Positions 1 to 6,138 of a stretch of DNA of 11,530 nucleotides are shown here, piece after piece. Made by a program: the position numbers and the translations under genes. Below the pieces are notes generated by a model. It was given only the letters and a program-made list of their open reading frames with translations, had not been told where the DNA came from and searched no databases. Source of the stretch: Actinomycetes bacterium (lineage in GTDB: Bacteria; Actinomycetota; Actinomycetes; Actinomycetales; Cellulomonadaceae); the NCBI GenBank assembly GCA_023389545.1, contig JAEWEI010000390.1, positions 1-11,530 on the forward strand. Reading direction: 5' to 3'. Position 1 is the stretch's first letter; every line of letters begins with the position of its first letter.

Positions 1-657
1 GAGCACTCGAAGGACGACGCGGCGGACCTCGCCAAGCGGATCGGCGCCGACTACCGCGTGCAGCCCATCGGCACGATCGTCGACGCATTCGAGGCCCAGC
101 TCGGGCTCGAGGGCGTCGCGGCGGAGAACCTGCAGGCGCGGGTGCGCGGCATGATCCTCATGGGCCTGTCGAACGCCGAGGGGCACCTGGTGCTCGCCAC
201 CGGGAACAAGAGCGAGCTCGCGGTCGGGTACTCGACCATCTACGGCGACGCGGTCGGCGGGTACGCCCCGCTCAAGGACGTCGACAAGTCGCGCGTGTGG
301 GCGCTGTCCCGCTGGCGCAACAACGCGGCGATCGACGCCGGGCAGATCCCGCCCATCCCCGAGAGCTCGATCACCAAGCCCCCGTCGGCAGAGCTGCGGC
401 CCGGCCAGACGGACCAGGACTCGCTGCCGCCCTACGACCTGCTCGACGAGGTGCTCGACGCCTACGTGGAGCACGCCGAGGGCCGCGCCGAGCTGCTCGC
501 GCGCGGCTACGACCCCGAGGTGGTGGACAAGGTCCTGTCCCTCGTCGACCGCGCCGAGTGGAAGCGCCGCCAGTACCCGCTGGGCCCCAAGGTCACAGCC
601 CTGGCCTTCGGCCGCGACCGTAGGCTGCCCATCACCACGCGTTGGCGCGAGCCCTGA
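1..657 (+). CDS. nadE: Glutamine-dependent NAD+ synthetase, C-terminal part (5' end outside window)
   Basis: Converts nicotinic acid adenine dinucleotide to NAD+ with ATP and an amide nitrogen, the last step of NAD synthesis in the cytosol. The reading frame is open from the first base and gives 218 residues, all from the synthetase (adenylating) domain. Recognisable family blocks are ENLQARVRGMILMGLSN, the ATGNKSELAVGYSTIYGD segment followed by the GYAPLKDVDK block, and GQTDQDSLPPYDLLDEVLD. The N-terminal glutaminase (nitrilase-like) domain expected in two-domain NadE would lie upstream and cannot be seen. I therefore infer glutamine dependence from the C-terminal sequence type, not from the glutaminase residues. 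The stop is 71 bp before panB on the same strand, so the two may be cotranscribed. No frameshift is visible. Confidence 0.95.
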   Translation, partial: EHSKDDAADLAKRIGADYRVQPIGTIVDAFEAQLGLEGVAAENLQARVRGMILMGLSNAEGHLVLATGNKSELAVGYSTIYGDAVGGYAPLKDVDKSRVWALSRWRNNAAIDAGQIPPIPESSITKPPSAELRPGQTDQDSLPPYDLLDEVLDAYVEHAEGRAELLARGYDPEVVDKVLSLVDRAEWKRRQYPLGPKVTALAFGRDRRLPITTRWREP

Positions 658-728
658 GGGGCGCAGACGCCGCAGCCGACACCCGGAGCACACGCCGTGC
701 GCTCCCCGGACCCACAGGAGCGAACTCG

Positions 729-1541
729 ATGACCACGACCCCCAAGCGCGTGCGCGTCCACCACCTGCGCGAGGCGAAGGAGCGCGGCGAGAAGCTGACG
801 ATGCTCACCGCGTACGACGCGCCCACCGCCCGCATCTTCGACGAGGCGGGCATCGACCTGCTGCTGGTCGGGGACTCGATCGGCAACACGATGCTCGGCC
901 ATCAGACGACCATCCCCGTCACGGTGGACGAGCTGATCCCGCCGGCGCGCGCGGTCGCCCGCTCGGTCAACCGTGCCCTGGTCGTCGTGGACCTGCCCTT
1001 CGGCTCCTACGAGGCAGGCCCCGAGCAGGCGCTCGCCACGGCCGTGCGCCTGTTCAAGGAGACCGGCGCGCACGCGATCAAGCTCGAGGGCGGCCGGCGC
1101 GTCGCCGCCCAGGTCCGCGCCCTGACCGACGCCGGCATCCCCGTCTTCGGGCACCTCGGCTTCACGCCGCAGTCGGAGAACGCGCTCGGCGGCAAGCGGG
1201 TGCAGGGCCGCGGAGAGGACGCCGCGGAGGTGCTCAGCGAGGACGCGCTCGCACTGCAGGACGCTGGCGCCGTCGCGATCGTCCTGGAGATGGTCCCCGC
1301 GCCCGTCGCGGCCCGGCTCACCGAGATCCTGCGCGTGCCGACCATCGGCATCGGCGCCGGGGTCGAGTGCGACGGCCAGGTGCTCGTGTGGCTCGACATG
1401 GCGGGGATGGGCGACTGGTCGCCCCGGTTCGCCAAGCAGTACGCCCAGATCGGCCAGGCGCTCGGCGACGCGGCGCGCGCCTACGCGGCCGATGTGCGCG
1501 GCGCCGTGTTCCCGGACGACGCGCACTCCTTCTTGCAGTGA
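729..1541 (+). CDS. panB: 3-methyl-2-oxobutanoate hydroxymethyltransferase (ketopantoate hydroxymethyltransferase)
   Basis: Transfers a hydroxymethyl group from 5,10-methylene-tetrahydrofolate to 2-oxoisovalerate, making ketopantoate, the first committed step to pantothenate and CoA. The protein has 270 residues, the usual full length. Family motifs are all present: VGDSIGNTMLGH (metal ligand D49), VVDLPFGSY (D88), AIKLEGG (K118, E120), GHLGFTPQ, and VLEMVPA with catalytic-type E187. I chose the ATG at 729 because CAGGAG lies 8 nt upstream and homologues begin a few residues before this helix. The frame also extends upstream to 642, but that extension is unlike PanB. It follows nadE on the same strand. 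The last codons and stop are partly duplicated just downstream (see the repeat at 1518-1572). Convergent with the small gene ending at 1584. Confidence 0.97.
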   Translation: MTTTPKRVRVHHLREAKERGEKLTMLTAYDAPTARIFDEAGIDLLLVGDSIGNTMLGHQTTIPVTVDELIPPARAVARSVNRALVVVDLPFGSYEAGPEQALATAVRLFKETGAHAIKLEGGRRVAAQVRALTDAGIPVFGHLGFTPQSENALGGKRVQGRGEDAAEVLSEDALALQDAGAVAIVLEMVPAPVAARLTEILRVPTIGIGAGVECDGQVLVWLDMAGMGDWSPRFAKQYAQIGQALGDAARAYAADVRGAVFPDDAHSFLQ

Positions 1542-1572
1542 GACGCGCACTCCGCCAGTTCTTGCAGTGAGA
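1518..1572 (+). repeat. Direct repeat duplicating the 3' end and stop codon of panB
   Basis: GACGCGCACTCC followed by TTCTTGCAGTGAGA occurs at 1518-1543. The same two blocks recur at 1542-1572, separated in the second copy by five extra bases (GCCAG). The first copy encodes the last PanB residues and the TGA at 1539-1541. The second lies entirely in the space between the convergent panB and the small gene ending at 1584. It looks like a local tandem duplication. I see no sign of a mobile element. A role in transcription termination is possible but there is no clear hairpin with a T-run here. Confidence 0.8.
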
Positions 1573-1583
1573 GGCCAGGCCGC

Positions 1584-1766
1584 TCAGCGGCGGCGCTCCT
1601 CGTCCTCCTCGTCCCACGCCTTGCTGCGGGCGGCGGCGAGGTCGAGCGCCCGCTGGGCGGCCTCTCGCGTCGGATAGGGGCCCATCCGGTCCTTCCAGTC
1701 GGAGACCTTCCCCTCCTCGACCTGCCCGGTCGCGATGTTGTAGTAGTACTCGCCACTGCCCGACAT
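1584..1766 (-). CDS. Small conserved actinobacterial protein (SPOR-like annotation)
   Basis: A 60-residue soluble acidic/basic protein. It starts [20 protein letters not shown], continues with [34 protein letters not shown], and ends in a charged tail. I recognise the pattern Y-Y-N-x-x-T-G-x-V-E-x-G followed by a 'GPY-x-T-x-E-A-A-x-x-A' helix as a small protein common in actinobacteria. Databases often label it 'SPOR domain-containing' or, by neighbourhood, 'methionine aminopeptidase'. The [13 protein letters not shown] part does resemble one SPOR strand-helix unit, but the protein is too short for a full SPOR domain. No signal peptide or membrane segment. The ATG at 1766 has GAGGAGG 6 nt upstream. 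The frame extends further upstream to 1820 without such support. It is divergent from map across 56 bp. Function unknown. Confidence 0.75.
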   Translation of the reverse strand: MSGSGEYYYNIATGQVEEGKVSDWKDRMGPYPTREAAQRALDLAAARSKAWDEEDEERRR

Positions 1767-1809
1767 GCCGCCTCCTCGCCGTGACCGCACCTCGGCCCCG
1801 CGTGCTCCG

Positions 1810-1815
1810 TAGACT
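1810..1815 (+). promoter_or_regulatory. Candidate -10 element for leaderless map-ppgK mRNA
   Basis: TAGACT matches the actinobacterial TANNNT -10 pattern. Seven bases separate it from the ATG at 1823, so transcription would begin at or next to the A of the start codon. There is no Shine-Dalgarno sequence in that space. No convincing -35 box is visible. Confidence 0.5.
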
Positions 1816-1822
1816 GCCATCT

Positions 1823-2695
1823 ATGTCGACCGTGCACGCGCCGAGAGCCACCCTCGTCCCCGGGACCATCAGCCCGCAGCGGCAGGTCCCCACGTCGATC
1901 CCGCGCCCGGAGTACGTGGGCCGCCCGGCGCCCACGCCGTTCACCGGGAGTGACATCCCGGCGCCCGAGGTGCTTGAGCGGATCCGGGTGGCCGCGCGCA
2001 TCGCTGCCCAGGCGCTGGAGGAGGTCGGACGGCACGTGGCCCCCGGCGTCACCACCGACGCGTTGGACCGGGTGGGCCACGAGTTCCTCATGGACCACCA
2101 CGCCTACCCGTCGACCCTCGGCTACCGCGGGTTCCCCAAGTCGCTGTGCACCTCCGTGAACGAGGTCATCTGCCACGGCATCCCCGACTCGACGGTGCTG
2201 CAGGACGGCGACCTGGTGAACATCGACATCACCGCCTACATCGGCGGTGTGCACGGGGACAACAACGCGACATTCGGCGCGGGCGAGCTCGACGAGGAGT
2301 CCGCACTGCTGGTCGAGCGCACCCGCGAGGCGCTCAACAGGGGCATCAAGGCGGTGAAGCCCGGACGCGAGATCAACGTCATCGGGCGCGTGATCGAGAA
2401 GTACGCGCAGCGGTTCGGATACGGCGTGGTGCGCGACTACACAGGCCACGGCGTGGGCGAGGCGTTCCACTCCGGCCTGGTGGTCCCCCACTACGACGCG
2501 GCGCCGAACTACGCCACCGTGATGGAGCCCGGCATGGTCTTCACGATCGAGCCGATGCTCAACTTGGGGACCCCCGAGTGGGAGATGTGGGACGACGGCT
2601 GGACTGTCGTCACCGCCGACCGGCGCCGCAGCGCGCAGTTCGAGCACACGTTGGTCGTGACCGAGACCGGAGCCGAGGTGCTGACCCTGCCATGA
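1823..2695 (+). CDS. map: Type I methionine aminopeptidase with N-terminal extension (MapB-type)
   Basis: Removes the initiator methionine from nascent proteins in the cytosol. The 290-residue protein has the pita-bread fold signatures of a type I enzyme. The metal ligands are D135 (in VNIDITAY), D146 (HGDNNATF), H209 (TGHGVG), E243 (FTIEPM) and E274 (QFEHT), with substrate-side H118 in CHGIPDS. The first about 45 residues form a Pro/Arg-rich extension containing PRPEYVGRP, as in the actinobacterial MapB class (compare M. tuberculosis Rv2861c). I prefer the ATG at 1823 over the in-frame ATG at 1781: a -10-like TAGACT sits 7 bp upstream, which suggests a leaderless message, and the earlier residues are low-complexity Arg/Pro. 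The stop overlaps the ppgK start in ATGA, so the two are probably translationally coupled. Confidence 0.97.
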   Translation: MSTVHAPRATLVPGTISPQRQVPTSIPRPEYVGRPAPTPFTGSDIPAPEVLERIRVAARIAAQALEEVGRHVAPGVTTDALDRVGHEFLMDHHAYPSTLGYRGFPKSLCTSVNEVICHGIPDSTVLQDGDLVNIDITAYIGGVHGDNNATFGAGELDEESALLVERTREALNRGIKAVKPGREINVIGRVIEKYAQRFGYGVVRDYTGHGVGEAFHSGLVVPHYDAAPNYATVMEPGMVFTIEPMLNLGTPEWEMWDDGWTVVTADRRRSAQFEHTLVVTETGAEVLTLP

Positions 2696-3543
2696 GCCGC
2701 CACGACGATCACCACGCTGACAAGCACGACCACAAGCACGACGACAAGCACGGCCAGAAGCACGGCAAGCGCCGGCACAAGCTCGCCGAGCGTCCGACCA
2801 CCGCGTTCGGCGTCGACATCGGCGGCAGCGGCATCAAGGGCGCGCCGGTGGACCTGGTCAAAGGCGAGTTCGCGGGCGAGCGCGTCCGCATCCCCACCCC
2901 GCAGCCCGCGACGCCGACAGCCGTCGCTCAGACGGTCGCCGAGGTGCTTGAGGCTTTCCACCTGCCCAAGGACGTGCCCGTGGGCGTGACCTTCCCGGCG
3001 GTCATCCTGCACGGCGTCGCGCAGTCGGCCGCCAACGTGGACGCGTCGTGGATCGGGACGGACGTCGAGGACGTCATCGCCGACGCGACGGGCCGCACGG
3101 TGGTGGCGGTCAACGACGCCGACGCCGCGGGGTTGGCGGAGACGCTGTACGGCGCGGCCCGCGGGGTCTCGGGCGTGGTGCTGGTGACGACGCTCGGCAC
3201 CGGGATCGGCTCGGCGCTGGTCGTCGACGGGCGCCTCGTGCCGAACACCGAGCTGGGGCACCTGGAGATCGACGGCCACGACGCGGAGAGCCGCGCGGCG
3301 GAGAGCGCACGTGACCGGGAGGACCTCGACTGGGAGCAGTGGGCCGAGCGGCTGCAGCGCTACTACAGCGTGGTGGAGAACCTGTTCTGGCCTGACCTGA
3401 TCGTGGTGGGCGGTGGGGTCAGCAAGCACTACGAGAAGTTCCTGCCGCTGCTCAAGCTCCGCACGCCCATCGTTCCGGCCACCCTGCGCAACGCGGCGGG
3501 CATCGTGGGCGCCGCGTCACTGGCGGCGGACGCCTCGCACTGA
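2692..3543 (+). CDS. ppgK: Polyphosphate glucokinase with His/Lys-rich N-terminal tail
   Basis: Phosphorylates glucose to glucose 6-phosphate using inorganic polyphosphate or ATP, a hallmark of actinobacterial glycolysis. The 283-residue protein belongs to the ROK-type fold. It shows the phosphate-binding loop [17 protein letters not shown] (D42), the NDADAAG block with the catalytic-type aspartate (141-147), [10 protein letters not shown] (167-176), NTELGHLEI (185-193) and IVVGGGVS (237-244). [10 protein letters not shown] and NTELGHLE identify PpgK rather than ordinary ROK glucokinases. The start overlaps the map stop (ATGA), and GAGGTG lies about 11 nt upstream. The odd part is residues 1-30: nine His, six Lys and six Asp before the catalytic domain, where the homologues I know start almost directly at the phosphate loop. 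No alternative start removes the tail. Transcription probably ends at the hairpin at 3560-3588. Confidence 0.96.
   Translation: MSRHDDHHADKHDHKHDDKHGQKHGKRRHKLAERPTTAFGVDIGGSGIKGAPVDLVKGEFAGERVRIPTPQPATPTAVAQTVAEVLEAFHLPKDVPVGVTFPAVILHGVAQSAANVDASWIGTDVEDVIADATGRTVVAVNDADAAGLAETLYGAARGVSGVVLVTTLGTGIGSALVVDGRLVPNTELGHLEIDGHDAESRAAESARDREDLDWEQWAERLQRYYSVVENLFWPDLIVVGGGVSKHYEKFLPLLKLRTPIVPATLRNAAGIVGAASLAADASH
2722..2769 (+). repeat. 12-bp tandem repeat, four copies, inside ppgK
   Basis: Four consecutive 12-bp units each begin AAGCAC: AAGCACGACCAC, AAGCACGACGAC, AAGCACGGCCAG and AAGCACGGCAAG. They encode [12 protein letters not shown] and KHGK, so a Lys-His pair recurs exactly every four residues (K11-H12, K15-H16, K19-H20, K23-H24). 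The repeat is in frame and extends the PpgK N-terminus. Confidence 0.85.
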
Positions 3544-3559
3544 CCGCCGGACGCACCGA

Positions 3560-3588
3560 CGGCGGCATCCCGGTCCGGGATGCCGCCG
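3560..3588 (+). terminator. Strong hairpin terminator after ppgK
   Basis: CGGCGGCATCCC pairs perfectly with GGGATGCCGCCG around the loop GGTCC. It begins 17 bp after the ppgK stop. The following bases (TGGTTCGGTC) contain only short T stretches, as usual for high-GC actinobacterial terminators. Likely end of the map-ppgK transcript. Confidence 0.75.
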
Positions 3589-3593
3589 TGGTT

Positions 3594-3610
3594 CGGTCGC
3601 GTGGCGACCG
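3594..3610. repeat. Second perfect inverted repeat after ppgK
   Basis: CGGTCGC and GCGACCG form a perfect 7-bp stem around GTG, six bases after the terminator hairpin. It may be a second, back-up terminator or a protein-binding palindrome. The sequence does not decide between these. Confidence 0.45.
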
Positions 3611-3665
3611 TGACGCGAGCCTGCTGCGGGGGGGAGGCTGCTGCTCGCGTCCTTGGAATGAGCCT

Positions 3666-3688
3666 CCCAGAAGAGAGCGCTTTCTGGG
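3666..3688. promoter_or_regulatory. Inverted repeat with AGCGCT core, possible operator
   Basis: CCCAGAA and TTCTGGG are exact 7-bp inverted arms separated by 9 bp. Within them, AGAGAGCGCTTTCT is a near-palindrome with one mismatched pair and a central CG. Palindromes with a GCGC centre are typical of LacI-family operators in actinobacteria. The site lies about 50-70 bp upstream of the metallo-beta-lactamase-fold gene. A regulator is inferred only. Confidence 0.35.
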
Positions 3689-3698
3689 TGAAATGTCC

Positions 3699-3716
3699 GA
3701 TGAGGGTGTTCTCATC
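3699..3716. promoter_or_regulatory. Short inverted repeat over the presumed -35 region
   Basis: GATGAG and CTCATC are 6-bp inverted arms separated by GGTGTT. They cover the place where a -35 box would sit relative to the -10-like TACGAT at 3727. This position suits a repressor site, but the arms are short and could arise by chance. Confidence 0.25.
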
Positions 3717-3726
3717 TGCCCCAACC

Positions 3727-3732
3727 TACGAT
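3727..3732 (+). promoter_or_regulatory. Candidate -10 element for a leaderless message of the hydrolase gene
   Basis: TACGAT fits TANNNT and lies 6 bp before the ATG at 3739. No Shine-Dalgarno sequence lies between them, so the message probably starts at the start codon. Confidence 0.45.
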
Positions 3733-3738
3733 CAACAC

Positions 3739-4524
3739 ATGACTGCCGCGCCCACGTTCACGCAGGTCGCGCCAGGAACCTGGACCGCGACGGCCGAGAT
3801 CTGGACGAGCCTCACGACAGCAGTCGTCTCACCCGACGGCGCCTGCCTGCTCGTCGATCCGGGGATCAGCGTCGCCGAGCTGGACGCTCGAGCACAGGAG
3901 GCCGCCGAGCGCGGCTGGCGGGTCGTCGCCGGGTTCTCCACCCACCCACACTGGGACCACGTGCTATGGCACGCCACGTGGGACGGGCCACGCTGGGCGA
4001 CAGCGGAGGCCGTCGAGTCTCAGGAGCGCACCCGCGACGCCGATGCGGCCAAGGCCGACGCGGCCACGCCCGGCCATGACCCAGCCCTCCTCGGCAGGCT
4101 CACCGCTCTACCACCCGAAGCCGACGAGGTCCCCTGGGACGGGCCACAGGCGGTTGTCGTGCGGCACCGGGCGCACGCTCCCGGCCACGCCGCCCTCGTC
4201 CTGCCGCACGCCGCGACGCTTGTGGCCGGCGACATGCTCTCCGACCTGGAGATCCCCCTGCTGGACACGGATGCGGCGGACCCGATGGGCGACTACTGGG
4301 CGGCGCTTGACGTCCTCGAGCGCGCCGCGGCGGACTACGCGGTCCGCACCGTGATCCCGGGGCACGGCCACGTGGGCGATGACACCGAGCTCGCGCGCCG
4401 GATCGCAGCCGACCGCCGCTACCTCGACGCGCTGGACGAGGGCCGCGACCCTCAGGACGAGCGTCTGCGCACCCCGTGGCTCGCCGATGAGCACCGCACG
4501 CACGTCGAACGGCTCCGCCGCTGA
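3739..4524 (+). CDS. Metallo-beta-lactamase-fold hydrolase
   Basis: A 261-residue cytosolic protein of the MBL-fold superfamily, probably a zinc hydrolase of unknown substrate. The metal site is complete: H69-x-H71-x-D73-H74 in STHPHWDH, H150 in HAPGHAAL, D165 in AGDMLSD and H209 in IPGHGH. This arrangement is that of glyoxalase II-like and related hydrolases. The sequence lacks a signal peptide, so a secreted beta-lactamase is unlikely. I chose the ATG at 3739 because homologous sequence (PTFTQVAPGTW) begins right after it and a -10-like TACGAT lies 6 bp upstream. The frame remains open upstream to 3580, but that part includes the terminator region and is not protein-like. It stands alone on the plus strand, convergent with the small gene ending at 4593. 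Two inverted repeats upstream suggest a dedicated regulator. Confidence 0.85.
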   Translation: MTAAPTFTQVAPGTWTATAEIWTSLTTAVVSPDGACLLVDPGISVAELDARAQEAAERGWRVVAGFSTHPHWDHVLWHATWDGPRWATAEAVESQERTRDADAAKADAATPGHDPALLGRLTALPPEADEVPWDGPQAVVVRHRAHAPGHAALVLPHAATLVAGDMLSDLEIPLLDTDAADPMGDYWAALDVLERAAADYAVRTVIPGHGHVGDDTELARRIAADRRYLDALDEGRDPQDERLRTPWLADEHRTHVERLRR

Positions 4525-4597
4525 GGCTCGCCGGGCACAGCGACGGCCCCGAGGCTGCGAGGCAACCCGGAGCCGCTCGGTGGGACCTGGCCTCAGC
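4520..4597. terminator. Possible bidirectional terminator between convergent genes
   Basis: GCTGAGGC (4520-4527) and GCCTCAGC (4590-4597) are exact inverted arms. Each contains the TGA of one of the two convergent genes. Nested inside, CCGAGGCT (4549-4556) can pair with AGC and CTCGG (4571-4580) with a two-base bulge. There is no T-run, so an intrinsic terminator is only a possibility. Confidence 0.3.
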
Positions 4598-4772
4598 CGT
4601 TGCCGAGGGCCTCGTCCCCCTTGTCGCGCGCCTGGGCGACCTTGTCCTCATGCCCTTCCGCGACGTTCGAGGCGGCGGACTCCGCCTTGTCGAGCCCTGT
4701 GTCGCTCGCCTCCTCGGCCTTGTCGCTGTGCGCCGCCTCCGAGGCCTTGTCCTTCATGTCGTCGATCCCCAT
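4593..4772 (-). CDS. Small hydrophilic Lys/Asp/Ala-rich protein (Rv0909-type antitoxin-like or stress protein)
   Basis: A 59-residue protein starting MGIDDMKDKASEAAHSDKAE and ending KGDEALGNG. It has no hydrophobic core and consists of charged, alanine-rich amphipathic segments with repeated DKA units (DKAEEASDTGLDKAESAAS). The composition resembles the actinobacterial MT0933/Rv0909 antitoxin family and also CsbD-like or LEA-like stress proteins. No toxin gene is adjacent: the neighbours are a hydrolase and a membrane protein. An antitoxin role is therefore not supported by context. The ATG at 4772 has GGAAGGA 7 nt upstream. The frame continues upstream to 4883 without a better ribosome binding site. 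Monocistronic by appearance, with 107 bp to the next minus-strand gene upstream. Confidence 0.65.
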   Translation of the reverse strand: MGIDDMKDKASEAAHSDKAEEASDTGLDKAESAASNVAEGHEDKVAQARDKGDEALGNG

Positions 4773-4879
4773 GAGAGCGTCCTTCCATCGGGGGTGAGCC
4801 CGTGTCGGCCCATCTCCCATCGTCCGCCGCGGCCGCGGCACGTGCATCTGGCACACGCCCCGCAGCCGCCCGCGGTCGA

Positions 4880-5380
4880 TCACACCCGCTCGTCAGCCCC
4901 CTCCAACGCAGCCGAGCCCGCCGCGATCCGCTGCACCCACTCGGGTGTCGGACGGCCCCGCCGCCGATCCGTGAGCACCCTGCCTCGAGCGGCGGTCGCC
5001 TCAGTCGCGCTCGGCGCAGGAGCCGCCGCGGCCACCGGGCCACCCGCTCCGAGCAGCAGGCTCCAGGCAGCGTCGAACACCTCGAGATCGTCCGGCGTGG
5101 CCAGCTCGCTCTCCGCCAGGCGGTACAGCACCGCCACCCCGACCCGGCGCCGTTCCGGCGCTCCCGTGAGCACCTCGTCCAACGCCCACTGGGTCCGCCG
5201 CCACCACTCGGCCTTGGCGTCGGCGCGCCGGCGCTGCGCGATGGCGACGTAGGCGACGGCGCCGGCGATCACCCCCGCGCACAGTGTCGCGGCCGGCCCC
5301 AGCACCACCGCCCAGCCGAGCCAGTCGGAGTCCACGGCGGCGTCGACGACCGAGCGCACAGCGATCAGCGGCATGACCAT
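4880..5380 (-). CDS. Conserved hypothetical single-pass membrane protein
   Basis: A 166-residue protein with one clear transmembrane helix at about residues 21-48 (from WLGWAVVLGPAATL to AVAYVAIAQ). It is followed by a positively charged stop (RRRADAK), so the C-terminal part is expected in the cytosol. After the helix comes a soluble segment KAEWWRRTQWALDEVLTG, then VAVLYRLAESELATPDDLEVFDAAW, which I recognise as a pattern in unnamed actinobacterial membrane proteins. An Ala/Pro-rich stretch (112-132) and a basic segment (RRRGRPTPEW) complete it. No enzymatic motif is visible. The ATG at 5380 has GGGAGGA 7 nt upstream, so I prefer it to the ATG two codons later. It is divergent from the truncated VOC gene, 35 bp away. 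Function unknown. Confidence 0.75.
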   Translation of the reverse strand: MVMPLIAVRSVVDAAVDSDWLGWAVVLGPAATLCAGVIAGAVAYVAIAQRRRADAKAEWWRRTQWALDEVLTGAPERRRVGVAVLYRLAESELATPDDLEVFDAAWSLLLGAGGPVAAAAPAPSATEATAARGRVLTDRRRGRPTPEWVQRIAAGSAALEGADERV

Positions 5381-5415
5381 CCGCCAATCCTCCCAGAAGG
5401 GTCGATCCGGGCAGG

Positions 5416-5742
5416 GTGGACGCGCGGGCGGACACGAGGCCTTGCTGCCTGGCGCCCTCGGCGCAGAACCCGCAGGAGCCCGGCCTGCTGTTCCTCCGCG
5501 TCCCGGAGGACAAGGCCGTCAAGAACAGGTTGCACCTCGACCTGCGGCCTCAGGACGGCTCCGACCAGGCCGCCGAGCTTGAGCGGCTGCTCGCGATGGG
5601 CGCACGCCGCGTCGACGTGGGGCAGGGCTCCGACGTGACGTGGGTCGTGCTCGCCGACCCTGAGGGCAACGAGTTCTGCCTGCTCCGGTCCACGCCGTCC
5701 GACCTCGCCGCCGAGGACGCCGCGGCCGAGGCGCTCCCCTGA
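5416..5742 (+). pseudogene. VOC-family (glyoxalase-like) gene lacking its 5' half
   Basis: From about 5467 the frame encodes the C-terminal module of an actinobacterial glyoxalase-like (VOC superfamily) protein: LLFLRVPEDKAVKNRLHLDL, then ERLLAMGARRVDVGQG and VLADPEGNEFCLLRS. These include the conserved His of HLDL and Glu of NEFC. Full proteins have two such modules and about 120 or more residues. Here the first beta-alpha-beta module is absent. An in-frame stop at 5374-5376 and the divergent membrane-protein gene ending the upstream space leave no room for it. The only start upstream of the homology is a GTG at 5416 with no good ribosome binding site, and the first about 17 codons (DARADTRPCCLAPS) look unlike the family. 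I infer a 5' deletion remnant. A short expressed half-domain protein is possible but less likely. Stops 3 bp from the convergent ridA stop. Confidence 0.65.
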
Positions 5743-5745
5743 CCC

Positions 5746-6138
5746 TCAGCCCTCGGGAACGGCGGCGATCGCGTCGATCTCCACCAGGGCGCCCGGCCGC
5801 GCCGGGGTGACAGCGAGGACCGTCACCGCCGTGCGCCGGTTGCCCCACACCGCGCCCGTCGCGGCGTACGCCTCAGTGGGGTCGACCCCTGCGGCGAGAT
5901 AGATGGTCAGCCGCGCCACATGCTCAGGGCCCGTGCCGGCGTGCTCGAGGACGGCCAGCAGATTGCGGAACGCCTGCTCCGTCTGCGGTCCGAGCCCCTC
6001 GAGCAACTCGCCAGAGCTGTCGGCCCCGTTCTGCCCACCCACATAGAGCACAGGCCCCGGCGGGACGATCATGCCCTGGGTGAAGGCCGGGTTCTGGTGC
6101 GCCCCCGGCGGGTCGACTGGCGTGAGTTGGCTGGTCAT
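5746..6138 (-). CDS. ridA: RidA family reactive-imine deaminase
   Basis: A 130-residue protein of the RidA/YjgF/UK114 family. Canonical members hydrolyse reactive 2-aminoacrylate-type enamines/imines and protect PLP enzymes. Family features are ILYVGGQNG-type strand (VLYVGGQNGAD, 30-40), the PQTEQAFRNLLAVLEHAG helix, DVARL-like VARLTIYL, the catalytic-type arginine in GNRRTAVTV (R102, equivalent to E. coli R105) and ALVEIDAIAAVP with E120. Length is standard. The ATG at 6138 overlaps the stop of the preceding truncated isochorismatase reading frame (ATGA), and GAGGGGGA lies about 6 nt upstream. Expression is probably coupled to that short frame. The family contains several subgroups (RidA, Rid1-7), and the exact one cannot be assigned from sequence reading alone. 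Confidence 0.9.
   Translation of the reverse strand: MTSQLTPVDPPGAHQNPAFTQGMIVPPGPVLYVGGQNGADSSGELLEGLGPQTEQAFRNLLAVLEHAGTGPEHVARLTIYLAAGVDPTEAYAATGAVWGNRRTAVTVLAVTPARPGALVEIDAIAAVPEG

Noticed and set aside
507..1550. Long antisense reading frame of about 347 codons opposite nadE/panB
   Set aside because: Its codons are the complement of a well-supported panB. The product is Arg/Gly/Val low-complexity sequence typical of antisense frames in high-GC DNA.
1579..1591. Hairpin GCCGC-TCA-GCGGC over the stop of the small gene as a terminator
   Set aside because: The stem is only 5 bp, has no T-run, and lies in coding sequence. Such stems are frequent by chance at this GC content.
2146..2691. Upstream extension of the ppgK frame over map
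   Set aside because: The extension reads as Arg/Gly-rich noise in the +1 frame of map. The ATG at 2692 overlaps the map stop and begins the plausible protein.
3739..4524. Antibiotic-resistance beta-lactamase
   Set aside because: The metal site is that of the broad MBL hydrolase superfamily. There is no signal peptide and no feature specific to class B beta-lactamases.
4593..4772. Toxin-antitoxin module
   Set aside because: The small charged protein resembles Rv0909-type antitoxins only in composition, and no toxin-like gene lies next to it.
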